From positions 124,001-188,000 of the forward strand of contig JAACJM010000087.1 in assembly GCA_013368315.1 (NCBI GenBank): a stretch of DNA of 64,000 nt. Direction: 5' to 3'. Position 1 is the first letter of the stretch, and every line of letters starts with the position of its first letter. Of this stretch, positions 1 to 11,141 are shown in pieces. The DNA comes from Tetrapyrgos nigripes (taxonomy: Eukaryota; Basidiomycota; Agaricomycetes; Agaricales; Campanellaceae). The position numbers and the translations under genes were made by a program. The notes beneath the pieces were generated by a model. It searched no databases. It was given only the letters and a program-made list of their open reading frames with translations, and was not told the origin of the DNA.

Positions 1-1079
1 CAAGATGGAGGATAACAATAAGTGAAGAGGATATGAGGTGATGAGAGAATAATGAAGCCGAGTATACAGAAAACCGAAGGAAAATCCCCCTGCAGTGGTC
101 ACCAATTATAGGGGAGTTGCCCGTCCAAGCGAGGACAGAAGATTAAGCAGTCAATACTCAACAGATGAAGTAGGAGGGAAAGGGAAGAAGAGTCAGGTGA
201 TAGACGTGTCGAAAATATGATCAGGATGTGGCTCATAAGTCGGCAGGAATTTTGCATGTAGAAGAAAGAATCAAAGTTAAGGCTCGTGTTGCTCGATAGG
301 AAAGATTCAAGTGAAGATTTAGAAAGGCGGCTCACTCAGGGAAAAATTGGGCAGAAAGAAAGATAGAATTGAGGTAAACTACTATGTACTTATACCTTCC
401 CCTACATTTCCTGGTGCCTTCAAGATAGTGAAATAAGACCATAAGGAGTAAACAATTTTTAAGATTCCTAAAGGCCTGTAAAAGAAGATGTGTATGTGAG
501 GATTTAGGGGGGAAGATCGGTAGTTATGAAGTTGGATAGGGGTAGAAGTATGTAGATGTCATACTTAAAAGAGAAGGGAGTGAAAAGAAGGAAGGAAAGA
601 AAGAGGAAGAAAAAAAAAGTATATATGTGTCTGTGTTCGTTGAGAACAAATCAGTACACCTAAACCTGTGCATCTTGTCAAACTTGTCCTTGGTAAACCA
701 TCAGGCTAGATACGATGCATGAGAAGGGCAGCCCCACACCCTCAGTGCTAGCTCAAGGCACCGGCACAAAGGATGGGATGGACAAGAAGCTGTCAGAGGT
801 GGACAGACGTCAGGGTACCAGAAGGAGAAGGAAGGGATAAAATAGGAGGATCAGCATAGTATGAATTAGGAATGGTTTATAAGGTCAGAATGGAAAAGGG
901 ACGCGTACAGCGCTTTGCATATGAAAATAGAAAAAAGATCGAAATCAACAGGAGGGGCACATGGCCCTACTACAATATGGTATTCTAACAGCTAGCCTAT
1001 TGGCACCTGGATAGGCCAACTGCCCAGGCCTTCGTTTATATGCCTCTGTGATGCATCAGAAAAGATGGTCTATTAGCCT
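1..1079. other. No gene seen; probable decayed upstream part of a gypsy element
   Basis: This stretch is purine-rich on the + strand and has no convincing coding frame. It lies directly upstream of a gag remnant in the same orientation, so it probably holds the eroded leader and N-terminal gag of that element. I could not find an LTR boundary in it. Confidence 0.35.
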
Positions 1080-2028
1080 AACTCTATATATCAGGACAGC
1101 AGTTACAGGTGTGTTCTTCACAGGACAACTCAACATATCACAGAGCAAAAAGATGATGAGGAAAATGAAAGAGTCAGCCAAAAAGACAGGCAATGGACAA
1201 CTTTGATGGGGATAAAGGACAGGTTTAAAAAGGATTTCAAAGCCCTTGCTGCTGACGAAGTTGCACAATCCAAGATCAAAAAACACTAGGATGAGGGGGA
1301 CGGACATTAAGAGTCAGACTACAGAGAAACAGCTCTTCTAGATTTCTATAAAGCAGGTCTCTGGAAGGATCTTCAGAAGTTGGTGGGGTAAACATGGCCA
1401 AAGTGGAAAGACTTTGACGAGTATAGGGATAGGGTGATGGATCTTCATTTGGAATGGTTGAATGAGAGAGAGAAAGAAGGACCATGGAAACCATCCTCTA
1501 CACCAAGGACGACTTCAGGTCCTTCTCAGGGACGAACAGTAGCAAGTGTCAATGTGCTTATGAATATGGGACCAGGTGCTAGCTTGTTTTTTACTCCTCT
1601 ACCCAAGCTAACACCCGAAGAAAGGGACCAACTCCATAAACTAGGAGCATGTTTCACATGTAGACAACCTGGACATATGAGCAACAAATTTCCCACACTC
1701 CTGAACAATTCTCCAAGACCATCCATCTCTCAGAATACCTCTCGTAACTTCCCTCCTCATGCTGTTAGGACAGCTTCATTGTCATCATCTAGTTTGCCAC
1801 TGGTAACAGTGGCTCAAACATCATCATTGTCTTCCTCTCGTAATGTAATTAAAGATATTTCGGATATGGTAAACAAGGTCAATGGTTTGGAAGGAGAAGA
1901 AAAGGAACAAGCTAGTGTATATTTGAAAGATGTGATGGCAAAGATGATGGATTTTTGAAATACTCTCCTGTTAGGTCATCAGGAGGAGTTGTACAGTATG
2001 CTGGACAATATATGAACAATTGATAAGA
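1080..2028 (+). pseudogene. gag: Remnant of Ty3/gypsy gag
   Basis: The translation follows the Gag of the gypsy element at 15103-22897. A segment reading IKDRFKKDFKAL at about 1215-1250 matches IRDRFKRDFKAL there, then come ALLDFYKAGL and WPKWKDFDEY (about 1330-1430), then a 174-codon open frame from 1434 to 1958. That frame includes a zinc knuckle whose last cysteine is lost (CFTCRQPGHMSNKF; the relative has C at the final position). Homology to the relative continues past the stop into the start of the protease region and ends at about 2028, where a DNA transposon begins. Several frameshifts and stops precede 1434, so it is not functional. It is clearly more diverged from the 15103-22897 copy than the copy at 61179-64000 is. 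Confidence 0.8.
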
Positions 2029-2033
2029 TATCA

Positions 2034-2061
2034 GACATCCGCAGGCATTGGTAGTCACATG
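2034..2061 (+). repeat. Left terminal inverted repeat of the Tc1/IS630-like element
   Basis: It begins GACATCCGCAGGCAT and pairs with the reverse complement of 5079-5106; by eye about 25 of 28 positions agree. Confidence 0.8.
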
Positions 2062-2339
2062 AAAATGCGTGACACTGACACTGACATGCGTTAGAGAAAA
2101 AAAGAAGACCATAGAATGGTAGCTAGGGATGTTGTCTAGAGATCTGTGGTCTTAGATTTCCAAGAAATAGCTTTGATGTAAAGTTTTGGAACAAAAAACT
2201 TCTTTTTTTTTTTTCAAAAATGCTGAATGAGATAGACAATGAAAAATTGGTCTTCTCAAAATGGCCAGTCATGTGACCATATTGTTGAGGGCTTAGCAGT
2301 GCTCAGAGATGTGTTTCCTCCCTTTTTTCTAACATCACC

Positions 2340-4978
2340 ATGCCCACCTTGAAGCGAAAAAAATACACCAAGAACCTTGGACAGCATGCCCAGAAACAAG
2401 CAAGACATGATTCTCCAGTTCATACCCCTGATCTTGCTACCCATTCTCCCACACCCGAACCCATACCCGAACCTGTGCCTGATGCCAACTCCAATTTCGA
2501 GCTGGATGCATCCGAACATCCTGGTTCAGATTCTGTGAGCATCAACAACGGAAATTCAGATACATTCTCAATTGCATCATCAGACTTCTCCTGCAAGAAC
2601 GATGATGTGCCTGATTTTGACACTGAGAACTCACTTGTCCACTGACTCAGACTTGCATGTGAACGCCTACAGGCCAGACTTCACTTTTAAATCAAAGACA
2701 AGAGATCAAACTGGAAAACCCAGCCACTTGGAGCTCAACCTGCTCAGCAGACACTGCACACACAAAGCCAACATTCAGAAGATCAAAGAAGCACATGGTG
2801 ATGGTCTGATGCAATGGCTTGGATCAGGCAAGGGAAAGTCACAGCTTGAGGAAATTTCAGATACTCTGGATGAGCCTGTGATCTTGGACTTGGATGGCGA
2901 CATAGAGATTGTTGCACCTTGGAACTTTGAAAATGAAATGGTCGCAAACTCATCAAATCAATCAGTCACTCCTCAACAGTCAGTAACCATTGAGGAAGTG
3001 GATGATGAGGATCTTTTCCTTGAATACAGGACCCTGGATACATCTGTCCCTTGGCTTCTTGACATTGACATTTCAGAATCAATCTTTTTTGACATTGAGG
3101 AAGACTCGCTGCCTTTGACATCATCTGATTCATTTACCCCTGCTCCATCTGACCTGCCATCAAAACGACAACTCCCCTCCCCTACACAAATTGATGCCTG
3201 CATCACCCAGCTGGATGAGATGCTTCATCCACGCCGGAACACTGGCTGTGGATTCAGCAAAAAAAGATCTCCATACAATAGAGTTCTTCGAGGTCAGCTG
3301 GAATTGATGCTGTCTTTTCTCCAGCTTCATGTCCACAATGGATACACTCAATGGACTCGGTCCACTGATCTCATTGCTGGGATCACTGGGAAAGGTCCAT
3401 GGTTATCTCATATGCTCAGGGTCTGGACAATAGACTTCACAGAGAACCCTAAGCTTCCAAAGCCAGCATATGGGTGCAAAAACAAGTCAATGCTGGATGA
3501 TGAGGATCTCACACATGAGCTCAAACTGCATCTTCAAGGGATTGGGAAATATATTGCTGCAAGACATGTTGTTCAATTCATCAACTCACCAGAGGTAAAG
3601 GCTCGCTTGTGGTTGTAGAAGGGAATCACTGAGCACACTGCTTGTCAGTGGATGAATCATATGGACAAGAGATGGGGGAAGGATCCTAAGGGAATGTATT
3701 TTGATGGACACGAATGAGAGGATGTTGATTACAGACAAGAGAAATTTCTCCCAACATGAGAAAAGTGGGCAAAGCACACGCAGAAATCGAACAGTGATGG
3801 CACTGAAGATCGACAAACCTTCATTGCAACTGCCGATGGAAAGACAGTGGTCATTTGGCGACATGATGAATCCACTTTCTATGCAAATGATCGAAGAAAC
3901 TTGCGTTGGGTCGATAAAGATGAGCCTGCCACTCCAAAGCCCAAAGGAGAAGGACTATCAGCTATGTATGCTGGGCTCGTCTCTCCAGATTACGGATGGC
4001 TAGAGAGCAAGGATTCAAGGTAAAGTTTAAACTTACTGTTTATGTGTTGACTCGCATTCTTACACTGTTCATATTCAGGAAGACTGCTGGAGTGGTTTTT
4101 CGTGCTGGAAAAAAACTGTGATGGATATTTCAACAATGAAGACATTATAGCGCAGGCAATGGTTGCGATGGATATTCTTGAAAAAGACTATCCAGATGAA
4201 ATTCACATTCTTGCATATGACAACGCCAAGACACATACAGCATGAGCTGCTGATGCTCTCACCTCAATGAAGATGCCTGTGAAAGAAAATAAAGACTGGG
4301 GATATTTCACCTGCAATGGCATCAAGCATTGTATGCAGAAGGGGACATTTGCTGATGGAACCCCTCAAGATTTCTATTACTCCTCTGATCATCTGAAACA
4401 CCCAGGCTGGTTCAAAGGGATGCGGCAAATTATCCAGGAGCAGGTCAATAAAGGTGCAGACTTGCCAGATCCTTCCAAGGTCAAGCTCAACTGTGAATGC
4501 AAAGTTTCAAATGCGAACCTGGGGCTAAGGACTGCTGCTGCCATAGAATCTTATTCAATCAGCCAGATTTTTTACATCAAAAAAGCTGTCTTGAAGAGCA
4601 TTGCGAGAAGCAGGGCTTCACTGTGATTTTTTTCCCCAAGTACCACTGCGAGTTGAACTTCATCAAACAGTGTTGGGGGTATGCCAAGCAGATTTATAGA
4701 AAGATGCTGATTTGGAATGGAACATGCTTAGGGCTATTGCATCTGTTCCTCTACTATCCATGTGCAGGTCTGTTTTTTCAACTCGGTCTTTAGAAATATG
4801 CTGATCTGACTTTGACAGGTTTGCTATATGAGCAGACTGCTTCATGGATGCTTATCAGAAAGGTTTGAATGGTACCCAGGCAGCTTGGGCAGCTAAAAAG
4901 TACTGAGGGCATCGAATAGTACCGGAAAAAATCATGGAGGAGTTTGATAGAGCTCATAGTAATACCAGCATATCTTAA
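2340..4978 (+). pseudogene. DDE transposase, Tc1/mariner/IS630-like, broken
   Basis: The protein runs from ATG 2340, with an acidic, Ser/Pro-rich N-terminal part, to a stop at 4976-4978. The three catalytic acids of a DDE fold can be placed: HDESTF (about 3860), ILAYDNAKTH (about 4205-4240) and HCELNFIKQCWGYAK (about 4645-4690). The last resembles the (D/E)LNPIE signature of Tc1 transposases, with K for the second E. A probable intron lies just after 4020 (donor GTAAAG, acceptor TATTCAG). Breaks: a frameshift near 2635, TAG at 3616, TGA inside the DGHE-EDV motif near 3716, TGA near 4243, and stops in the C-terminal tail, where DAYQKGLNGTQAAWAAKKY is still readable. I know this type from Agaricomycete genomes; the exact subfamily is unknown to me. 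Confidence 0.75.
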
Positions 4979-5078
4979 TCCTATATGTACTTAGTAGTAT
5001 CCTATCCATGGCGCTGTAATTGTTGTCTCAAAATTATTTTTTTTTGAGGCTTGAAAAAAATGGCCATGTGACACACTA

Positions 5079-5106
5079 CATGTGACTATTGATGCCTGCG
5101 GATGTC
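5079..5106 (-). repeat. Right terminal inverted repeat of the Tc1/IS630-like element
   Basis: It ends ATGCCTGCGGATGTC and mirrors 2034-2061. Confidence 0.8.
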
Positions 5107-5223
5107 CACTACCTTAGGAATTACAATAAGTAATTCATAGTGAGGTCATAGGCCACATAATATGGAGTTGACAATGTGTATTGTGCTTGCAGCTTACTGC
5201 AATTGGATGATGATAGTATCTAC

Positions 5224-6185
5224 CACTGGGTGCAAATACCTGTAAATACGCTGTCATACTGTGATATTACTGAAGACTTACTCAGTGCCACTCAGTTTGT
5301 AAATCCTCATGTATTATGGGAGTATTACATGAAAGCAAAAATTTCAGAACAATTCCATAAGGTTTCTGTAAGTCAGGGTGTATTACTGGAGTCTTTCTAT
5401 GTGACATTCTGTCACAGTAATACATACTATAATACCATTGAAAATTACAGGAATATTTTAGTGTGACATGTAGTCACAGTATGTCATAGAGTAATATTTA
5501 CAGAGGATATACACAGGTGCAAATACAATAAATATGCTGTCATACAGTGATATTACTGAAGACTTACTCAGTGCCACTTAGATAGTAAATCCCCATGTAT
5601 TACAGGAGTATTACAGGAAAGCAAAAATTTCACAACAATTCCATAAGGTTTCTGTAAATCAAGGTGTATTACTAGGATCTTTCTATGTGACATTGTGTCC
5701 CAGTAATACATACTATAATACTATTGAGATAGACAGAAACATTTTGATGTAACACATGGTCACAGTATGACATATAGTAATACAGCCAAGAATTACAGAA
5801 GCTCTGGTAAATCACTATCAATAGTGAGTCCATTTATGATAGATTTACTGAGTGACAGGATGGTCACAGAAATGCTTAAATAAGATCAGGTGTATTACAG
5901 GAGCTTTACAAAACCCAAAACATTGGCATGGAATCTTATAATTTTACAGAAAAGTCATACATCAGGATAGAGGACATATGATATCCTGGGTATCCTAATA
6001 GGTTTAAAGTAATACACCTGTAAGTCAAGGAGAATTGTTTTGAATTTATTGGAAAGTAGATAATTTTGCAGACTTACAAGAGATATATAGGAGGTGGTAA
6101 AATCAAGGAATGATAGCATAAAAGTAGGTATTTTACTGTATAATTATAGCAATGAATGTTAAATTAAGAAGTGAATAGATAGATT
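5224..6185 (+). repeat. Left inverted arm of the CACTG element
   Basis: This arm is repeated in reverse complement at 33457-34444 with high identity by eye. Its outer part is a tandem duplication of about 288 bp: unit 1 about 5231-5518, unit 2 about 5519-5805, both starting TGCAAATAC and containing ATATTACTGAAGACTTACTC. Short motifs of the type GTATTACAGGAG recur in it, as expected of a subterminal protein-binding zone, though that function is inferred. No coding potential stands out; an open frame of about 96 codons at 5176-5466 is also open in the inverted copy but resembles nothing I know. Confidence 0.75.
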
Positions 6186-6261
6186 TTGGAATGAAAGAGG
6201 AAATAAAAGTCTACTCAGTTATAAATGATTTGTGAAGGAAAAAATGGGAGGGAGTTGAGAG

Positions 6262-8993
6262 AAAGTGAAGGACTTGTGGAGGTGCTGTGAAGGCCCTCAT
6301 ACTCATGAGTGACTCATGATGGGTTCCTGAAGGTTTCGTGAGTGACTAACAAAGGACTTGTGAAGGACTCTTGAAGGGTTCGTGAAGATTTTGTGAGTGA
6401 CTTGTGAAGGCCTTGTGAAACACTCATGAAGCAGTTGTGAAGGAGGTGTGAAGGTTTTGTGAAGGTGTTGTGAGTGACCTGTGAAGGACTTGTAGAGGAC
6501 TCGTGAAGGGTTCATGAAAGGTTTGTGAGTGACTCATGAAGGACTTGTGAAGGGTTCACAAAGGTTTTGTGAGTGGCTCTTGAAGGACTTGTGAAGGGTT
6601 CATGAAGGGTTTGTGAAGGACTTGTGAAGGACTTGTGAAGGGTTCATGAGGGTTTTGTGAGTGACTCATGAAGGACTTGTGAAGGGTTCATGAAGGTTTC
6701 ATGAGTGACTCATGAAGAACTCGTCAAGGGTTCATGAAGGGTTCATGAAGGTTTTGTGAGGGACTCATGAAGGACTCATGAAGGGTTCATGAAGGACTCG
6801 TGAAGGACTCGTGCAGGACTTGTGAAGGGTTCATGAAGGTTTTGTGAGTGACTCATGAAGGGTTCATGACAGTTTTGTGAGTAACTCATCAAGGACTCAT
6901 GAAGGGTTCATGAAGGACTCATGAGTGAGTCATGAAGGATTTGTGAAGGACTTGTGAAGGGTTCATGAAGGTTTCGTGAGTGACTCATGAAGGACTCATG
7001 AAAGGTTCATGAAGGGTGAGTGAAGGACAAGTGAAGGGTTCATGAAGGTTGAGTGAGTGATTCAGGAAGGACTCATGAAGGGCTTGTGAAGGATTCATGA
7101 AGGTTTCATGAGTGACTTGTGAAGGGCTCATGAAGGGTTCATGAAGGTTTGATGAGTAACTCATGAAGGACTTGTGAAGGGTGCATGAGTGAAGGATGAG
7201 TGAAGGGTTCATGAAGTTTTCGTGAGTGACTCATGAAGGACTTGTGAAGGGCTTGTGAATGGTTCATGAAGGTTTCATGAGTAACTCATGACGGACTTGT
7301 GAAGGGTTTGTGAATGACTCATGAAGGACTGGTGAAGGGTTCATGAAGGATGAGTGAAGGATGAGTGAAGAGTTCATGGGTTTTGTGAGTGACTCATGAA
7401 GGACTTGTGAAGGACTCAGGAAGGGTTCATGAAGGTTTTGTGAGTAACTCATGAAGGAATCGTGAACACTCATGAAGAACTCGTGAAGGGTTTGTCAAGG
7501 TCTCATGAGTGACTCAAGAAGGACTTGTGAAGGGTTCATGAAGGGTTTGTGAAAGATGAGTCAAGGACAAGTGATGGGTTCATGAAGGCTTTGTGATTGA
7601 CTCATTAAGGAAGGGTTCATGAAGGTTTTGTGAGTGACTCAGGGAGGACTCGTGAAACACTCATGAGCACTCATGAAGGGTTTGTGAAGGACTCATGAAA
7701 GGTTCATGAAGGGTTCATGAAGGACAAGTGAAGGATGAGGGAAGGGTTCATGAAGGTTTTGTGAGTAACTCATGAAGGACTCGTGAAAGGTTCTTGAAGG
7801 ACTCATGAGTGACTCATGAAGGACTTGTGAAGGGTTCATGAAGGTTTCGTGAGTGACTCGTGAAGGTTTCATGAGTAACTCATGAAGGGTTCATGAAGGG
7901 TTTGTGAAGGATGAGTCAAGGATGAGTGATGGGTTCATGAAGGACAAGTGAAGGATGAGGGAAGGGTTCATGAAGGTTTTGTGAGTAACTCATGAAGGAC
8001 TCGTGAAAGGTTCTTGAAGGACTCATGAGTGACTCATGAAGGACTTGTGAAGGGTTCATGAAGGTTTCGTGAGTGACTCGTGAAGGTTTCATGAGTAACT
8101 CATGAAGGGTTCATGAAGGGTTTGTGAAGGATGAGTCAAGGATGAGTGATGGGTTCATGAAGGTTTCATGAGTGAGTCATGAAAGACTTGTGACAGACTC
8201 ATGAAGGGTTCATGAAGGTTTCATGAGTGACTCATGAAGAACGAGTGAAGGGTTTGTGAAGGACTCATGAGTGACTCATGAAGGACTCACAACAGGTTCA
8301 TGGAGGTTTCGTGAGTGACTTATGAAGGACTTGTGAGGGGCTCAGGAAGGGTTCATGAAGGTTTCTTGAGTAACTCATGAAGGATTCATGAAGGGTTCAT
8401 GAAGGGTTTGTGAAGTGAGTGACTCACAAAGGACTTGTGAAGGGTTCATGAAGGGTTCGTGATGGATGAGTAAGGACAAGTGATGGGTTCATGAAGGGTT
8501 CTTGAGTGACTCATGAAGGAGGACTCATGAAGGACTTGTGAAGGGTTCATGAAGGTTTTGTGAGTGCCTCATGAAGGACTTGTGGAGGACTTGTGGAGGG
8601 TTCATGAAGGTTTCATGAGGGATTCATGATGGACTTGTGAAGGGTTCATGAAGGTTTCGTGATTAACTCATGAAGGAGTCATGAAGGGTTCTCGAAGGAG
8701 TCATCAAGGACTCATGAAAGGTTCATGAAGGTTTCTTGAGTAACTCATTAAGGGCTTGTGAAGGGCTTGTGAAGGGTTCATGAAGGTTTCCTGAGTAACT
8801 CATGAAGGACTCGTGAAGGAAAAACTTGTGAAGGACTCATGACAGGTTCATGAAGGTTTGATGAGTGAGTCATGAAGGACTTGTCAAGGGCTCATCAATG
8901 GTTCATGAAGATTTTGTGAGTAACTCATGAAGGACTCATGAAGGACTCGTGAAGGGTTCATGAAAGCTTTGTGAAGTGAGTGACTCATGAAGG
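6262..8993 (+). repeat. Minisatellite, 11-bp submonomer in a 44-bp higher-order unit
   Basis: The array is built from 11-mers of the form GNNTNNTGAAG. A common higher-order unit is four of them in a row: GACTCATGAAG, GACTTGTGAAG, GGTTCATGAAG, GTTTTGTGAGT (44 bp). The order is irregular, with local duplications; a block near 7720-7930 is repeated at about 7950-8160 almost unchanged. Because 11 is not a multiple of 3, one open frame shows an 11-residue periodic peptide on the minus strand (for example 6985-7212 and 7264-7473). These are by-products of the repeat, not genes. Confidence 0.9.
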
Positions 8994-9475
8994 TGTCAGG
9001 ATCCGTATCCGTAAGTACCTCGAAGTCAAGAATGTCGATGGGAAAATAAAATTATGTGCCAGATAAGTACGTCCGAAACGGTCTTGAGGCGTGAAACCGC
9101 TGGGCAATCGCGAATATCTTGATATTGCGGGAGATATAGAGCCAGAATAGAAGTCAGAACAGATCAGTGCAGCTGTAAAACAGAGATTTAGGGAAATACC
9201 AGTGGCATTACGGACAAGGGTTTGAAAATATCAGGACTGGGGTACATGTAGATGTAGCTACTGTTTATATACTGTATGTATGAGCTACTATGAGTCAGAA
9301 CAAGTCAAAGTAAGTAAATGAGTCAGTAAGACTCAAGCACATGTGTTGAACATGTGTTGTGAGGTATACAAGTCATTATGAGTCAGAATAGGAATGAGTC
9401 ATTAAGACTCAGGTGCATATGTTGTATCAGAAGGGGAATATGGAAAAATGAGGGATAGGGGTACCTGTAGATACA
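8994..9475. other. Unique 0.5-kb segment interrupting the minisatellite
   Basis: The 11-bp array stops at 8993 and resumes at 9476. The segment starts TGTCAGGATCC and ends GATACA, so it has the TG...CA outline of a solo LTR, but the flanks show no 5-bp duplication and no second copy exists in the window. Several TGAGTCA-like words occur in its right half. No gene seen. Confidence 0.4.
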
Positions 9476-9858
9476 ACTCATGACAGAAGAACTCATGAAG
9501 GCTTCATGAACGGTTCCTGAATGATGAGTTAAGGACAAGTGATTTGTTTATGAAGGTTTTGTGAGTGACTCATGAAGGAGGACTCGTGAAGGACTCATGA
9601 GGGACTCATGAAGGGTTCATGAAGGTTTCATTGAGGGATTCATGAAGGACTTGTGGAGGACTTGTGGAGGACTTGTGAAGGTTTCATCAGTGACTTGTGT
9701 AGGGCTCATGAAGGGTTCATGAAGGTTTCATGAGTGACTCATGAAGGACTCGTGAAGGGTGAGTGAAGGGTGAGTGAAGGATGAGTGAAGGAAGGTTTCG
9801 TGAGTAACTCATGAAGGACTCATGAAGTGCTCGTGCATGGTTCATGAAGGTTTCGTTA
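9476..9858 (+). repeat. Minisatellite, continuation of the 11-bp array
   Basis: It has the same 11-mers and orientation as 6262-8993. It ends at about 9858, where unique sequence starts. Confidence 0.85.
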
Positions 9859-10271
9859 ATAAGTAGTCTTTGGTAAATATGTACTTTATGTACTAAAAAC
9901 ACAAAAACCGTTATACAATCTTGAAAGAAGACGCGAGTAGTCAGAGTACTCAAAGTCTCAACCAATCTTGTACTATAAGTACTTCTGTGGAGGCTTTGAT
10001 AACACTTTTGCGCTAGCCCGCGAAGACACAAATATAACACCAAATGGACTAACAAGCCCCAAAGATCTAACACAGTTTTTGAAGGCCACAAATGCCTTAG
10101 TTCAAAATCACAAACACACACACAAAGACCAAAGGTCAAACACAATAAGTTCACAATTTTATAACCACACTTGTTAAATTTTATAGACACTTGTTATAAC
10201 CAACACACAATTTATACTCTTTTGGAGTGCAAGGTAAATGATAGAAGCTTTAGTCCAGTGTTTCACGTTTC
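9859..10271. other. Unique interior of the CACTG element, left of the retrotransposon
   Basis: This is A/T-rich sequence with no convincing gene; the longer open frame on the minus strand runs into the satellite and is a shadow. It ends with GTTTC (10267-10271), the target duplication of the 19.4-kb retrotransposon. Confidence 0.5.
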
Positions 10272-11111
10272 TGTCACGACGCGACCAGAGACGCAATGTG
10301 TCAAAGCGTACAGCCCACGTGACCATGAACGACCAGTGGAGAAGAATCCCAGAGGACATTGCAAAGGAACTGATGCAACGTCCAAGTAGGAATACGGAAT
10401 ACACGTTGCCAAATATGGGCAACAAGAGACAATTTAAAGAAGCATTGTTGATCCCACGACCCTGAAGAAAGGACCAAATAGTGAGATCAGCTGGTACCAG
10501 GTTGTACCAGTGATTTCAGATGCTAACCGGGAAGCAGGAAAGAGTCAAGATGAGTCAAAAATGGTACAGAACCATGAAGGAGTCGTGGAGAGCTGTTCTG
10601 GAGTCAGAAACGAGTCAGGAGGAGTCCCCGTGAGTCAAGGAGACTCAGAGGGCAGTGCATGAAGACGGATCCGTAGATAATAAATTTAAATCTTGCATGT
10701 ATAAAAGCTAGCTGGGGATTTGTGGATCCCCAGTCTGCTATTTTTTAACCTACGTACCTAAATATACTTAGTAGACTATTATTACTTTGCCTTAAGGTTG
10801 CCGTCAAGTTACTTGACTGCATAAACTCACATCCAATACTACTAATCACTTGATACGTTTGCCTAACGGCTGCCGTCGAATCCACAACTGCATATCAATT
10901 GATTCTTCTACCTGCAACATCAAGAACTTATCCTTGAGTACTACGAATTACCTGGTATTTACCTCACCGGGTTCAACCTTAAGTACTTAAAGCCCCCATT
11001 CGTGTGTAGATCCATTAGACTGCCTAGCGGTTACTTGTACTTGGTATACTTACTTAGTACTTGTTATTTGAATAAAGCTACGTACTACAACCCTTTGTAC
11101 GTATCCTAACA
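10272..11111 (+). repeat. 5' LTR of the 19.4-kb element
   Basis: It starts TGTCACGACGCG and ends ATCCTAACA, 840 bp. Comparison by eye with the 3' LTR shows about 23 differences and no length change; about 18 of them pair CG with TG or CA. Confidence 0.95.
10700..10742 (+). promoter_or_regulatory. LTR core promoter and probable transcript start
   Basis: TATAAAAG at 10700-10707 is followed by AGTCTGCTATT at 10732-10742. The A at 10732 lies 32 nt after the first T of the TATA box, a usual distance for a transcription start. The 11-mer is the exact reverse complement of the primer-binding site at 11113-11123. The 3' LTR repeats this arrangement (TATA at 29255, 11-mer at 29287-29297). Confidence 0.7.
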
Positions 11112-11112
11112 T

Positions 11113-11123
11113 AATAGCAGACT
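11113..11123 (+). promoter_or_regulatory. Primer-binding site, self-priming type
   Basis: AATAGCAGACT starts one base after the 5' LTR. It does not begin with the TGG expected for a tRNA-primed element, and it is perfectly complementary over 11 nt to the predicted 5' end of the element's own RNA (10732-10742). The pairing does not extend on either side. Confidence 0.75.
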
Positions 11124-11141
11124 CTAAGCCACCTACCAGCA

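Larger units (their letters stand above)
2029..5111 (+). mobile_element. Tc1/IS630-type DNA transposon, degenerate
   Basis: The ends are inverted repeats: 2034-2061 and the reverse complement of 5079-5106 share GACATCCGCAGGCAT exactly, with about 25 of 28 positions alike overall. TA dinucleotides sit outside both ends at 2029-2030 and 5110-5111, which fits the TA target duplication of Tc1/mariner/IS630 elements. The precise ends are uncertain by a few bases because the three bases inside the TA differ (TCA against GTG). The interior holds one transposase pseudogene in + orientation. The element separates a gag remnant on its left from unrelated sequence on its right, so it landed in, or at the broken end of, an already present gypsy copy. 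Confidence 0.75.

Noticed and set aside
6303..7473. Minus-strand ORFs with an 11-residue periodic peptide inside the satellite
   Set aside because: The period follows arithmetically from 11-bp repeats (33 bp); the frames start and stop wherever the irregular array allows, and differ from place to place.
8994..9475. Solo LTR interrupting the satellite
   Set aside because: The TG...CA outline exists, but there is no target duplication and no second copy; flanking repeats make any short match meaningless.
6262..9858. CRISPR-like alternation of repeats
   Set aside because: There are no unique spacers of constant length; all of the sequence is the same 11-mer family, and the genome is eukaryotic.
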